A DNA stretch of 64,000 nucleotides, taken from Branchiostoma lanceolatum. Lineage: Eukaryota > Chordata > Leptocardii > Amphioxiformes > Branchiostomatidae. Of this stretch, positions 10,462 through 19,830 are shown piece by piece. The stretch spans positions 20,168,955 through 20,232,954 of the forward strand of contig NC_089728.1 of NCBI RefSeq assembly GCF_035083965.1, read 5' to 3'. Positions within the stretch are counted from its first letter, which is position 1; each line of letters begins with the position of its first letter. The translations under genes and the position numbers were made by a program. Below the pieces are notes generated by a model. The model saw only the letters and a program-made list of their open reading frames with translations. It had not been told where the DNA came from and made no database searches.

Positions 10462-13400
10462 CTATGTCATTTTCAAGTTGACTCCAAAACTCCTCAGAAG
10501 GTGCTCTGCATAACGGATTTTTCTTTCCTGAACAGAGGCAACATCACTGTGCTTTACATCAACAGCTGAAAGCATTCGGCCCTTCTCCACCACAAAACTT
10601 CTTTCCCATACCTCAAAGGCTTTTCTATCTTCGTGAAGATGCTTACTTTGCTGTCCCGATACCTGAGCTACAGAGCTGTCATATTCTTTCTTGAAGAATT
10701 TGTTATGTGGCTCTACTTTCAGTGCTGCCTTTCTTCTGTCCACCTGCTCAACAATGGGCACGTCCCCCAATACCACAGCCAGTGCAGTCCCCAGCTTGGT
10801 TTTATGTTTCAGTCCATCTCTGAAACAAGCATAATGATAGTTTTAGCACCATGTCTCCCAAATAGATCTGTGTACCGGTACACTGTACCGATACAGTACC
10901 GGGTACAATCAATAATAATAAGTTTATTGCAAATTCGTGCACGAAGGCTAAATGCAAATAACATACATAAAAGAACAGAGTAAAAAATGAGTATAAAAGC
11001 TGCTTATCTAAATTATACAAACGTAATTGTCTAGGTACAGGTCCAAAATACCTGAACCCTGCGGTATCGGTACTGGACCTGACTCAGGGGATGGCCACTT
11101 TGACGGATAAAATTACTATGAAACTACCATGGCAGTGCTCTAAAGCCACTCTTAAGCACAGAAAACACATTTGCAAGGCTGGAGTCAAATTTTCATCTGT
11201 GTTAAAAAAAATAATACCTAGCACAATCAAATACGCCAAAAATAATTACTCAAGCAACTGGATAAGATTTTGAAACAGTCAGACGTTTCAGACAGTATCC
11301 ACTGTCTTTCGTCAGTGACTAACGATAGGATTGAGAACACCAGCTTTATACCAAAACTCTGAATGGATATGTTAATGAGGTAAAGACAATTTAGGATGTC
11401 TTGAAGTAGTCTTCAAAAAGAAGATTAATTCAAGACAAAGTTATGCCAATAGTTCAATTAGCTACTGTTGTTCTAGTACAGTAACTACATGTTGCTTGTC
11501 CGGGGGTGGGGGGTGGTGGGCAGTGCATTATCCCAGGTGCCTGAAAGTTGAACGCGTAGACCGCCTTTCCTGTTGAGGGCGGGGTTGTACATCCTCTCAT
11601 ATATTGCTTCTCTAATTCCCCGTTCGAACCAGCGTTCTTCACGATCTAGGATGTCCGTGAATTCGAAATTGAATGAGTGTCCCTGGTTGTGTTTTAGATG
11701 GTGGTAAATGGCAGAGGAGTAGCGGTTAGCGCTCTTTCTGCAATGTTCCTTGTACCTTTCTTTTAGTGGTCGACTTGTCTCCCCAATGTACATGTTATTG
11801 CAGTTCGGTTCCTCACATTTCAGTTTGTAGATGACATTGGCTTTGATGCCTTTTTCAGGCCTGTCTTTTGGATGGACTAGTTTCTGCCTGAGAGTTGAGT
11901 GAGCACGGTGGTCAAATTCATGCTCAGAAAATCCCATGTCCAGCCGAATTCGAACGCTGTTCCACGATGTTCGAAATGACGTAATCGAATCCGAACGCGC
12001 GTTCGATTCGGGGTCACCTGCGGTTATCGGAAGTTCTTACTGTAAATCTGCGCGACCGGGCCTCTTTCCCCGCGTCAGGAAAAAAACTACGTTTGTCGCA
12101 AATATTACCTGTTTTCTGGAGAGTATATCCATGCTGGCACTTTGTTGTGGACATCTAACATTTAACGAAGCAACTAGCGTCGTTTTTTGTGACATTGAAT
12201 ATTAGAAGGATTGTTTAAGACGGTGTTAATTACCCCCTCCCCCTATCCGTGCGGCATGACATGCGTTCAAACATCGTAAAGGTACGGCTCCAAGAAACAT
12301 CTATCTTACCTCATTAACGATTGAAAATGACCGTAACGGCTTTCCCGAGGTTTGTGTTTTTGGGATTTTTGAAAAATGTCCTTGATTTTGAATTATTGGT
12401 GATTGAGTGCGAAAAATGTCAAAAAATGCCATTTTTCACAGATTTGTCGATATTCACAATACTTAGAAAAAGAAATTAAAAAATCCCCAAAACACAAAGT
12501 TTTGTTTTGTTCCTGGTCGACGAAAAATATGGAGATAAGAGATATTCATTGACATTTACAGCCAGGCCTTTGCGATGTGTGCCTGGAAAAATGGTCTCCC
12601 TAAAACCTGAAAATTATCGTGTTTGGGAGCAAAATATAGAAAAATAAGCCATTCAGCGCAAATTTACGACATTCAAAGTTTGCAAAATCGCTAATTTCGT
12701 TTTATTTTTACAAAATTTTCCCGTCCCTACTATTTTGTTTATTTATAAATGTTTTGCCGTTAGCCAAAATGTTGCCCCGTGTAACCCGATACCTTGTCGA
12801 ACGCACGTAGCAACGGGAAAGAATACCCTAGTGACAGACCACCGTGGAGGTTTGAAGTTAGTGGCAATGTTGAAGTTTTGGAAAATACGTCTGAGTTTTT
12901 CCGATACTCCTTGGACGTAGGGAATGGTAATGTTGACCTTGTTTCTGTTGGTCAATGGTCTGCACTTGAGTGTTTTCTTAGACTGGTCAGAAGGTTTGAG
13001 GGCCTTGTTGAAGGTCCAATTTTGGTAGCCACACTTGGCTAGAGCCACACGGAGATGTCTTTGTTCTTCTGTTTTTGCTTCGTCTGAGGTAATGACATTG
13101 TCTGCTCGATGGAAGAGAGTTTTAATCACTGCTAGTTTGTGTTCCAAAGGGTGATGGGAATCAAAGGCCAGATATTGATCAGTGTGGGTCGGTTTCCTGT
13201 ACACTTCGAACTGAAGGTTGCCATCCTTCTCTATGATGGTTTTGGTGTCTAAGAGCATGTTGTTTTGACACGACTCCTGTGTGAACTTGATGTTGTCATC
13301 TACCTGGTTAATATGGTCAAAGAAGTCATCAGCTACTCTCTTCTTTAGCCTACACCAAGTGTCGTCTACATTAGCGAAACCAGTTTGCTGGGGGAGGGCC

Positions 13401-14654
13401 ATTGAAAGTACCCCCACCCCCGGACAAGCAACATTTAGTTACTGTACTAGAACAACAGTAGCTAATTGAACTATTGGCATAACTTTGTCTTGAATTAATC
13501 TTCTTTTTGAAGACTACTTCAAGACATCCTAAATTGTCTTTACCTCATTAACATATCCAGAGTTTTGGTATAAAGCTGGTGTTCTCAGTCCTATCGTTAG
13601 TCACTGACGAAAGACAGTGGATACTGTCTGAAACGTCTGACTGTTTCAAAATCTTATCCAGTTGCTTGAGTAATTATTTTTGGCGTATCTTATTACCTGG
13701 ATGTCTAACCTTCATCAACGTAGCACAATCAAATATTATGTTTTTACCAGTTCAAACATGCTTTTGTCCTTATTGAAAATCTAGCATTTTCCGAACAAGT
13801 AGTTTAGGTACAGGTTCAGGTCCGGACCTGTACCTAAACTTGTGTACCTGTACCTGTACCTAAAATTTGTTTTAAGGTACACAGCTCTACTCCCAAACAC
13901 GCAAAAGACTCTTAGCTTTTAAGGCTGTTACTATTATTAATGTCTAACTGTATCATGCACTATTTCATTATTTCAATTGAAAGCAGAATTTCTCAAGAAT
14001 GATTCCTATAACCCTTAATCCAATTGATGAAAGGAAAACACTGTTGCATATCTCTCGTCAACTTTTCTAATCACATAATGTATGGTTGAATTGAAACATA
14101 CCTGCTTTTATTCTTAGGGCAGAAACTCGGAGTTGCATGTGGTGTCATTGTTACGGTTCCACGCAGGTTTTCTCTCCCAGCACTGCTTGGTGCGGTCACA
14201 CTGCTGCGATGTCCATGACTACATGGACACAAGAGAGAAACAAAAAGTAAATTGTCACATTTTGTATTGCTATTTAGCCTCTGTTCATACAATCAATACT
14301 GGTAATAGTACTATCCTATATTTGCAGTGATGTCTTAAAGCCATTTACCCTCTCCTTCTTGTAATTTACTTTGTTAAGTGTTGCAAGGAATGTGTTGTAC
14401 ACTTTTAGTGTCGCTGAACATTTTCATGACTATTCAGTGTTTGCAATGCTGCCAAGTGGTCAAGGAAATGTGGCTTATGAATGGGAAAACCAAACAAATT
14501 TCTGGATCCGCTGCCACAGAGAAACAAATATAGTATGAGCAAGTGAGAGAACAGAAACAAAACTATCACAAATATTGACCTACCCATTTCTGGCATTGTT
14601 CCTGGTGAATGCTGCCTCCTGCACTGGTGTCTTTGCTGCTGTTACTTTAATTTT
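10462..14654 (-). CDS. Unrecognised protein, three 3' exons (partial)
   Basis: Three minus-strand exons share phase. 14584-14654 has acceptor TTGTCAG and donor GG|GTAGGT. 14102-14218 has acceptor CATGTAG and donor AG|GTATGT. 10462-10819 has acceptor GTTTCAG and stop TAG. The joined frame is about 181 residues with no internal stop. The last exon is rich in charged residues (RKAALKVEPHNKFFKKEYDS, KAFEVWERSFVVEKGRM). I do not recognise the family, and the N-terminus is not found. A second open frame overlaps the 3' end and runs to a good donor CCAACCAG|GTAATT near 10441, so the true C-terminus may differ. The 3.3-kb intron hosts the Penelope-like element. Confidence 0.55.
10820..11219. other. 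Intron with possible LINE 3' tail
   Basis: About 10906-11045 contains AATAATAATAAG followed by TTTATTGCAAATTCGTGC, resembling a reversed LINE 3' tail. Short GGTACC-type palindromes flank it (near 10866-10905 and 11035-11060). Confidence 0.35.
11277..11320 (-). ncRNA. Hammerhead ribozyme motif, left terminal repeat
   Basis: On the minus strand: stem I AGTCA/TGACT, core CTGACGA, 7-bp stem II AGACAGT/ACTGTCT with a GGAT loop, then GAAAC and GTC. Stem III is reduced to the palindrome ACGT. This matches the minimal type I hammerheads described in Penelope-like elements, thought to act as dimers through that palindrome. One extra A sits before stem II. Confidence 0.8.
11485..11903 (-). pseudogene. 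GIY-YIG endonuclease domain of the Penelope-like element
   Basis: The frame contains LRQKLVHPKDRP, the linker typical between RT and endonuclease in Penelope proteins, then VIYKLKC with paired cysteines, MYIGETSRPLKER (the YIG half and the conserved Arg), and the ending GIREAIYERMYNP. It ends with a stop inside the left terminal repeat. The upstream part of the frame, 11904-11937, belongs to inserted DNA, so it is no longer joined to the RT. Confidence 0.85.
11904..12846. mobile_element. Nested insertion splitting the Penelope RT from its endonuclease
   Basis: About 0.94 kb lies exactly where the RT frame (...IATNFKP) should run into the endonuclease linker (HSTLRQ...). The ends form a perfect 10-bp inverted repeat, CACGGTGGTC at 11904-11913 and GACCACCGTG at 12837-12846. 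GTG may be the target duplication. No coding sequence is recognised inside. The family is unknown. Confidence 0.6.
12847..13404 (-). pseudogene. Reverse transcriptase C-terminal part, Penelope-like
   Basis: The frame includes EVYRKPTHTDQYLAFDSHHP and KLAVIKTLFHRA, the signature of the RT thumb region of Penelope-like elements, then ITIPYVQGVSEKLRRIF. The catalytic palm motifs are absent, as expected for a 5'-truncated copy. The frame enters the nested insertion after NFKP and becomes unrelated sequence. Confidence 0.85.
13599..13642 (+). ncRNA. Hammerhead ribozyme motif, right terminal repeat
   Basis: Same 44-nt motif as in the left repeat, in opposite orientation: AGTCA, CTGACGA, stem II with GGAT loop, GAAAC, GTC, TGACT. 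All core positions are retained in both copies. Confidence 0.8.
13735..14101. other. Intron remainder
   Basis: Contains a GTACCT/AGGTAC-rich palindromic patch at about 13800-13862. No gene seen. Confidence 0.4.
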
Positions 14655-15248
14655 CTGACAATTTCAAAGATGTCTTATCTAGAGTAGCTCTCACACGCTT
14701 CTTTTGCAATGACAAGAGACATGACAGAGGAGTTTATAGGCATTGGCATAGAGGTCTCACACCGAGATTTGTAAGTGTGAACCATGGATTGCTTAATATG
14801 GAGTTCAATGTCACGTATGTCGAAACTGCCTTTATGAGTATTCTTATCACACTCATATATCATCCACAGTTCTTGGAGCCAAATGCCTTGTAATAGTGTA
14901 TTTCTTTGACCGTTCTTATCAATATATCGAACGTCACTTGAGCTCAGTATATGTGCATAACAAAGACATTGAAAATGCTATGTACCTTGTTTCCATTCTG
15001 ATCCTGCTAGGAGATTGGCCTGGTTGGAGAACCTTGAGTGGAATCCTGGGTGACATGACAGTCTGGTTTTCTGCCACCTGTAATCCTGTTTCCCTGCAGT
15101 TACCAAAGGCAAAGGCATTTTCATGTCAGTTAAACTACATGTAGATATATTATTGTATGACTAATGTCATTAAAATCCATTTACAATCAAAGTTGTGTTA
15201 TAGTCAGCATGGCATTGTATATCTTAGAATTAAGTTGTATGCCCTTAT
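14655..15248. other. Upstream of the partial minus-strand gene, nothing firm
   Basis: No further exon with matching phase was found. The short frames here look incidental. Confidence 0.35.
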
Positions 15249-16248
15249 TATCTCCATGAAAAATGGAGATATAGTTTTGGGTGTGTCTGTGTGTGTGTTT
15301 TTGTCTGTTTGTCTGTCTGTGTTTTCCGGCACTACTGTAGTCAGCATTACTCAAAAACCTCTTGATGGATTACAATGATATTTGGTATGTGGGCAGGTGT
15401 CGTGAAGCCGAAGTTCAAGGTCAATTTTGGGCCCCCTGGTATGTGACCTTGGTACTGCAGCAAAACTTCAATTTTTGTATCTTTTGACCTGGAAGTGCTA
15501 TAGTCTTCATTCTGTGGTGGCAGATAGCTTGTGATGTAATAAAGAAGTGGTGTAGGTTTGGGCCTCCTAGCAGCTTCCTCTGGAGCGTTTTTGTGGAAAA
15601 TCTTCTAAGGAGAATAACTGAACAAAGGAACAGCCGATTTCCATGATATTTAGTATGCATGTAGCTTAGATAGAGATATAAACAATAAAGTGCAAGTTAT
15701 GCAAATTGGGACTTAATGTGCATAGCTAATGAGGAAAATATATATATTTGCAGTGTTTTTCTTTATCAGACTCAAATACATGCAACGTATGTAGTTTATG
15801 GAAAGTGGATCATCAACAGATACCAATTATGCAAATAAATTATTAATTTGCATAATTAATGCAAAACACCATATCCCATCTAATTGGAAAATTATAGGAC
15901 TGTCAATATGATACTTAGTATGCAGGTAGCTTAGACAGAGATATACATACATGTAATGTAGTGCAAGTTATGCTAATTGTGACTTAATTTGCATAGCTAA
16001 TTATGAAAACCTATTTTGCTCAGACTCAAATACATGTAACATGTAGTTTATTGAAAGTGGAGCATCAACAGATACCTTAAATTCCTTATTTGCATAATTA
16101 ATGCAAAAACACCATAATTCATCTTATTGGAAAATTATAGGACTGTCAATATTGCAACATGTGTAAGTTAGATAAAGGTGTTTATGACCAAGCATATATT
16201 ATGCAAATGTGTAAGTCATTTGCATGAATAGAATCGTTCATGGAGATA
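15249..16248. mobile_element. TA-flanked repeat element with internal 265-bp duplication
   Basis: Begins TATCTCCATG (15249-15258) and ends CATGGAGATA (16239-16248), a perfect inverted pair consistent with a TA target site and TCTCCATG ends. The left end also folds on itself (TATCTCCAT-gaaaa-ATGGAGATA). Internally, a unit with GTAGCTTAGA and TGCATAGCTAAT recurs 265 bp apart (15661 and 15926). No coding sequence. The class (mariner-like MITE?) is inference. Confidence 0.55.
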
Positions 16249-16487
16249 TGAGGTCGTGGAACTCTTGTTACACACAGAAAACATTTATGAAATCTTGGAC
16301 AAGGTTGCTAAACTGTATAGTAGATTGGCTGCAGTGAAATATAAGAACTTTGGAACAGCTTACAGTGTACTTGTGATGTCGTCCTCAAAGTCTTCCAGCT
16401 CTGGTTCAGGGTCAAGTCGGTCCATTCGAATGATTCTTCATCTTCCCCATCCTCTCCCCTGTCAAGGTCATCTTGTGTCACCTCGTC
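16249..16487. other. Downstream flank of the transposon-like pseudogene
   Basis: Acidic-coding remnants of the minus-strand pseudogene fade out here. 16244-16269 shares about 26 bp with the reverse complement of 62912-62937. Confidence 0.4.
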
Positions 16488-19400
16488 TTATTTCTCCATG
16501 TACTCATCTTCTTCTGTGTCCTCTTCATCCTGTGTCTTCTCCTTCAAGTAGGAAAACCTCTGTACTGTAAACTCAAAACTCTCATTCCATGGAATGGAGA
16601 CTCTGTTTTCAAGGTTTTGCCCGTCGTAGATCCAAACCTTGCAGATTGGCATGACAACACCTTCTTGACGGCATTTTTCCCATTCTTGCTTCAAGTACTC
16701 ATGTCCCCCCTTGATGGACATGGAACGGAAGTGGTGAAGTGCTGGACCTGCTGGATGGGATGGTGGAGTTGAGTCATGAAACACTACATCCCCTTCCTCC
16801 ATGTGCCAGTGTGTTCCGTAGCCTCTTCGGAGGAAGTCAGGCACTCTTTCACAGTGGGTCTGGGCATCTCGTTTGTGTTTGAGCATCAGGGCTGCAGAAA
16901 TTCTTGTTCTCTCCCGGGGGAGGAGCTTCGCGACTTCAGAGATTTTGTTCTCCTGGTGTATGTTTGATCCTTGGCTTTGATGAAAGAAGAATCTCACGAA
17001 GAGGTTTGAAGTGATATGGTCAGGTCTTGCATAGTTGGCAGTGGTCTTGGTGATGCGTTTGAAGGAGCTGAATTGTCTCTCTTCATTTTCTGCCATGAGG
17101 GAGCTGATGGGTGCTACTCGGTGTATGATCACGTAGTGAGTGAATGTACCCGCCCACATCCTTCTCTTCGTCATTGTTTTGAGCGGGCCAGGAAAGCATT
17201 CTTTCAACATGATGTGATGCTTGAAGACGACGTTTGACATGCGATACACATTCCTCACGTTCCGCTCAATTGCAGGAGCGTAGCTCAGACCCTGCACTTC
17301 AGCCAAACTAGACAAAAGCTCCATGACTACTGGACTGGCTATCCCCTGTTGCAACATGTCTTAGCTCCTGTATCAGCACAAGGAGACAGTATCGCATGTC
17401 AGATGCCCTTACGGTATCCTTGTCACCAAGAATGGTCTCTTTCACAGTGTTGATCTTGCCTGCAACCTCCTTCGGTACATAGTGGACTAGCTCTTCTAAG
17501 ACATTCTTAGTATGATTGAGGCCGTCGTGCATGCTTTCATCTATTCTCCAAACAGAGGTTTTGGTCGGGGGGTAGTAGTGGCCAGGGTTTTTTAACATTG
17601 CCTCCCGTAACCTCTGCTACAGAACGCATAAGGGCGGGGCTGTTCTTTCAGAATCGGTGTTGCTGCCCCTCCCTGTGTACCATTGATTTATCATTAGGCC
17701 AAGAGTTTTACTGCCGGGGGATTAGCGCGGCCTCCAGTAACTTGGGGGAGTATGCAGCCAGCCGGGCGGGCACCCTGCTGTCTCCCCCACAATCACTTTG
17801 AATGGCTCCCGCCAGATTGAAATCATCATAACATAAAGTAAACTTTCCACATATTATGATAAATGTCTTTTTAAGAATCAAAGATTTAGATAAGATAGAT
17901 TAGTTCTATACGAGCACTTTCTTTTCCCAAACGTATGTACAGTGAGTTACTGCGTTCCTGGTCCGGCAGACCGGAAACACAGGTGGCGCGAGGACAGAAA
18001 CACTAGACTCCCTTGGCAGACTTAGCACCTACTTTCAAAATGGCCTTTATGTGTCAAAGTGATTAGATTTAAAAGCCTTGATCGGTTCCGACATCTCGCA
18101 GAGGTTACGGGAGGCAATGTTAAAAAAACCCGGCCACTACTACCCCCCGACCAAAACCTCTGCTTGGAGAATAGCTTTCATCTGCTGGTGCCTCTAGATG
18201 CTGGATGTTTAGTTCTTGTAGGGACTGTGTTGGCTGTGGTTGAAGCAGAGCAGGCATTCGCTTGATCCCACGTAGCATGGTCTTAGTTTCTTGTTCCAGC
18301 TCCTTCTTTGTCATTTTCTCGACTTGCTCATAGGGTACTGCCCCCCTGTATGACAGCTCTTCCTTCATTTATTCTTTGGACAGTTTGCTGAAGGGATCAG
18401 GAAAACTGGATGATGCCTTTACAGCTGTAACAGGCCCTTCTAGGATGAAATCCTGTCTGTCCTGGATGCTGAGTGCAGGGTTGCAAACATGGCAGCCTGC
18501 CCAGTAGCTGTCAACACCCCTGATGTCTACGTCACAAAGACAGGGATAATGACCACCTCTCTGATTTTCCCATGCGAACTGGCGTGAGGGGTTGTCCCCC
18601 TTAAAGAAGCGAAGTATGTCGATATACTCTCTTCCATCTGGGGCTGCGATTTGGGATAGACAGAGAGGGCAGGTCATCCCTCCTTGTCTGTACATACAGC
18701 AGTTGCTCTGCGTTTGAGGACTTGCTGCGGGCGATGATGTATAACTGCGGTTGTTCCACTTTAGACTGTACAGATAGGCGAATGTTTAATTTCTTGTGGT
18801 ATTCTGGATCTGTCAGGTATATGGCCTTATCATACAAGGTGGCCACGAGATAAACTATGTAGCCATGATTTGCAAGTGTTGCCCCGTCCTCCCAGTACAT
18901 AAGGTGTCGTCTTGTCTGGATTGATCGTAAACGGTGTTTCATGGCCTCCATTGATTCTTCTTCCATGTACTCCCCTAGGTCCTCTATCCTCTTCCTCAGA
19001 TCATCCTCTGTCATGTTGTCATAATCTGTTGGATCCCCCATGAAAGGCTGCTGTGACATCATGAGATTCTGCCTGATGTGTAACAAGGGTTGCTTCCTTC
19101 CCTCTACAGTTACAATTTTGGTTTGGATTTTGTTGGTTTCTCTGTTAAGAAATTACTTCTTGTACTTCTTGGGCACAACAAACGCTCCGATAGGCACCTC
19201 CCCATCTCTAATCATTATTCGTAGCTGCTCACTGATCTGCTTCTCTGTTCTCTTCTTTGGGACTGTGATGTCTGTGCCGCCACCGAGTTTCATTCTGGCT
19301 CTGCGCACACTTTCTGGTTGGCTGTGGAACCTCTGTATATCGAGCTGTTCTTTCTCCAGCCATAGCTTCAGAAGCTGTCCCCAACATTGGCTACAGGTTT

Positions 19401-19830
19401 TCCATCCTGTTGTTTGATATTGTACTTCAAAGCCAGCTGTGTCCAATTGATCTTTGCTCCATCTTCATAGCTTTCGACTTCCTGCTTCAATCTTTCCTAA
19501 TCAAACTCTGCCCAAGCCTCAAAGTTCCCTAACCTTTTCTCATGTTTCCTTCTTCCCTGCTCTTCCAGGAGCTTTCTTTTCTGTGTCCTCTCTTCTGCTT
19601 CCTCCCTTGTTTCAAATTCTTCTGCAAGTCGTCTTATTCTTCCGGCATTGAGAGAGTCAGTAATTCCGTACGTCACAGCAACATCTCTGTTCTTGACTTT
19701 TTGCACTTCTTCAATCCTTCGTTTCACGTGTTGGGCAATCTTTCGCTTCTCTGCCCTCTTGTTGTTTTTTGTGACCTCCTCTTGGTGTGCTTGAGCTTCA
19801 GCTTCAGCAAAAGTACGTTCGGCAACTAGA
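16488..19830 (-). pseudogene. Decayed DNA-transposon-like protein
   Basis: A chain of minus-strand frames reads as one protein. In order: a basic N-terminal part (19497-19830), a segment with KINWTQLALKYNI (19153-19496), a SAP-like DDLRKRIEDLG segment followed by HGYIVYLVATLYD (18601-19086), a Cys-rich stretch MTCPLCLSQ and CHVC (18369-18695), then MHDGLNHTKNVLEEL (17308-17541), and a C-terminal part with HYVIIHRVAP and RQFSSFKRITK (16488-17345). It resembles uncharacterised transposase-like proteins of marine invertebrates; the superfamily is not assigned. Lesions: in-frame stops at about 19497, 19153 and 18369, frameshifts near 19385, 18690 and 17345, and a MITE insertion at 17542-18173. 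No splice sites explain the breaks. Confidence 0.65.
17542..18173. mobile_element. 632-bp MITE with about 77-bp TIRs and 9-bp target duplication
   Basis: Ends TATTCTCCAA(A/G)CAGAGG continue through GGTCGGGGGGTAGTAGTGG to CCCGTAACCTCTGC in inverse orientation at the two sides. The 9-bp GCTTTCATC flanks it at 17533-17541 and 18174-18182. Removing the element and one flank joins the host frame ...ADES to MHDGL... without shift. A 9-bp duplication suggests a Mutator-like or related family. No coding sequence inside. Confidence 0.85.

Larger units (their letters stand above)
11233..13721 (-). mobile_element. Penelope-like retroelement with inverted terminal repeats
   Basis: The insertion is flanked by a 13-bp direct repeat, AGCACAATCAAAT, at 11220-11232 and 13722-13734. 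It is bounded by near-identical inverted pseudo-LTRs (about 11233-11515 and 13405-13721). Read on the minus strand it contains the C-terminal part of a reverse transcriptase followed by a GIY-YIG endonuclease, the order found in Penelope-like elements, which often carry terminal repeats in inverse orientation. The RT N-terminus is missing (5' truncation). The coding part is split by a further insertion at 11904-12846. Confidence 0.9.

Noticed and set aside
10614..10697. Possible 84-bp intron (GAG|GTATGG to TTCAG|G) inside the last exon of the minus-strand gene
   Set aside because: Removal keeps the same frame and does not join to the alternative downstream frame, so it explains nothing.
16256..19829. 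Plus-strand frames such as 16256-16570, 19040-19417 and 19542-19829
   Set aside because: Shadows of the minus-strand transposon-like pseudogene.
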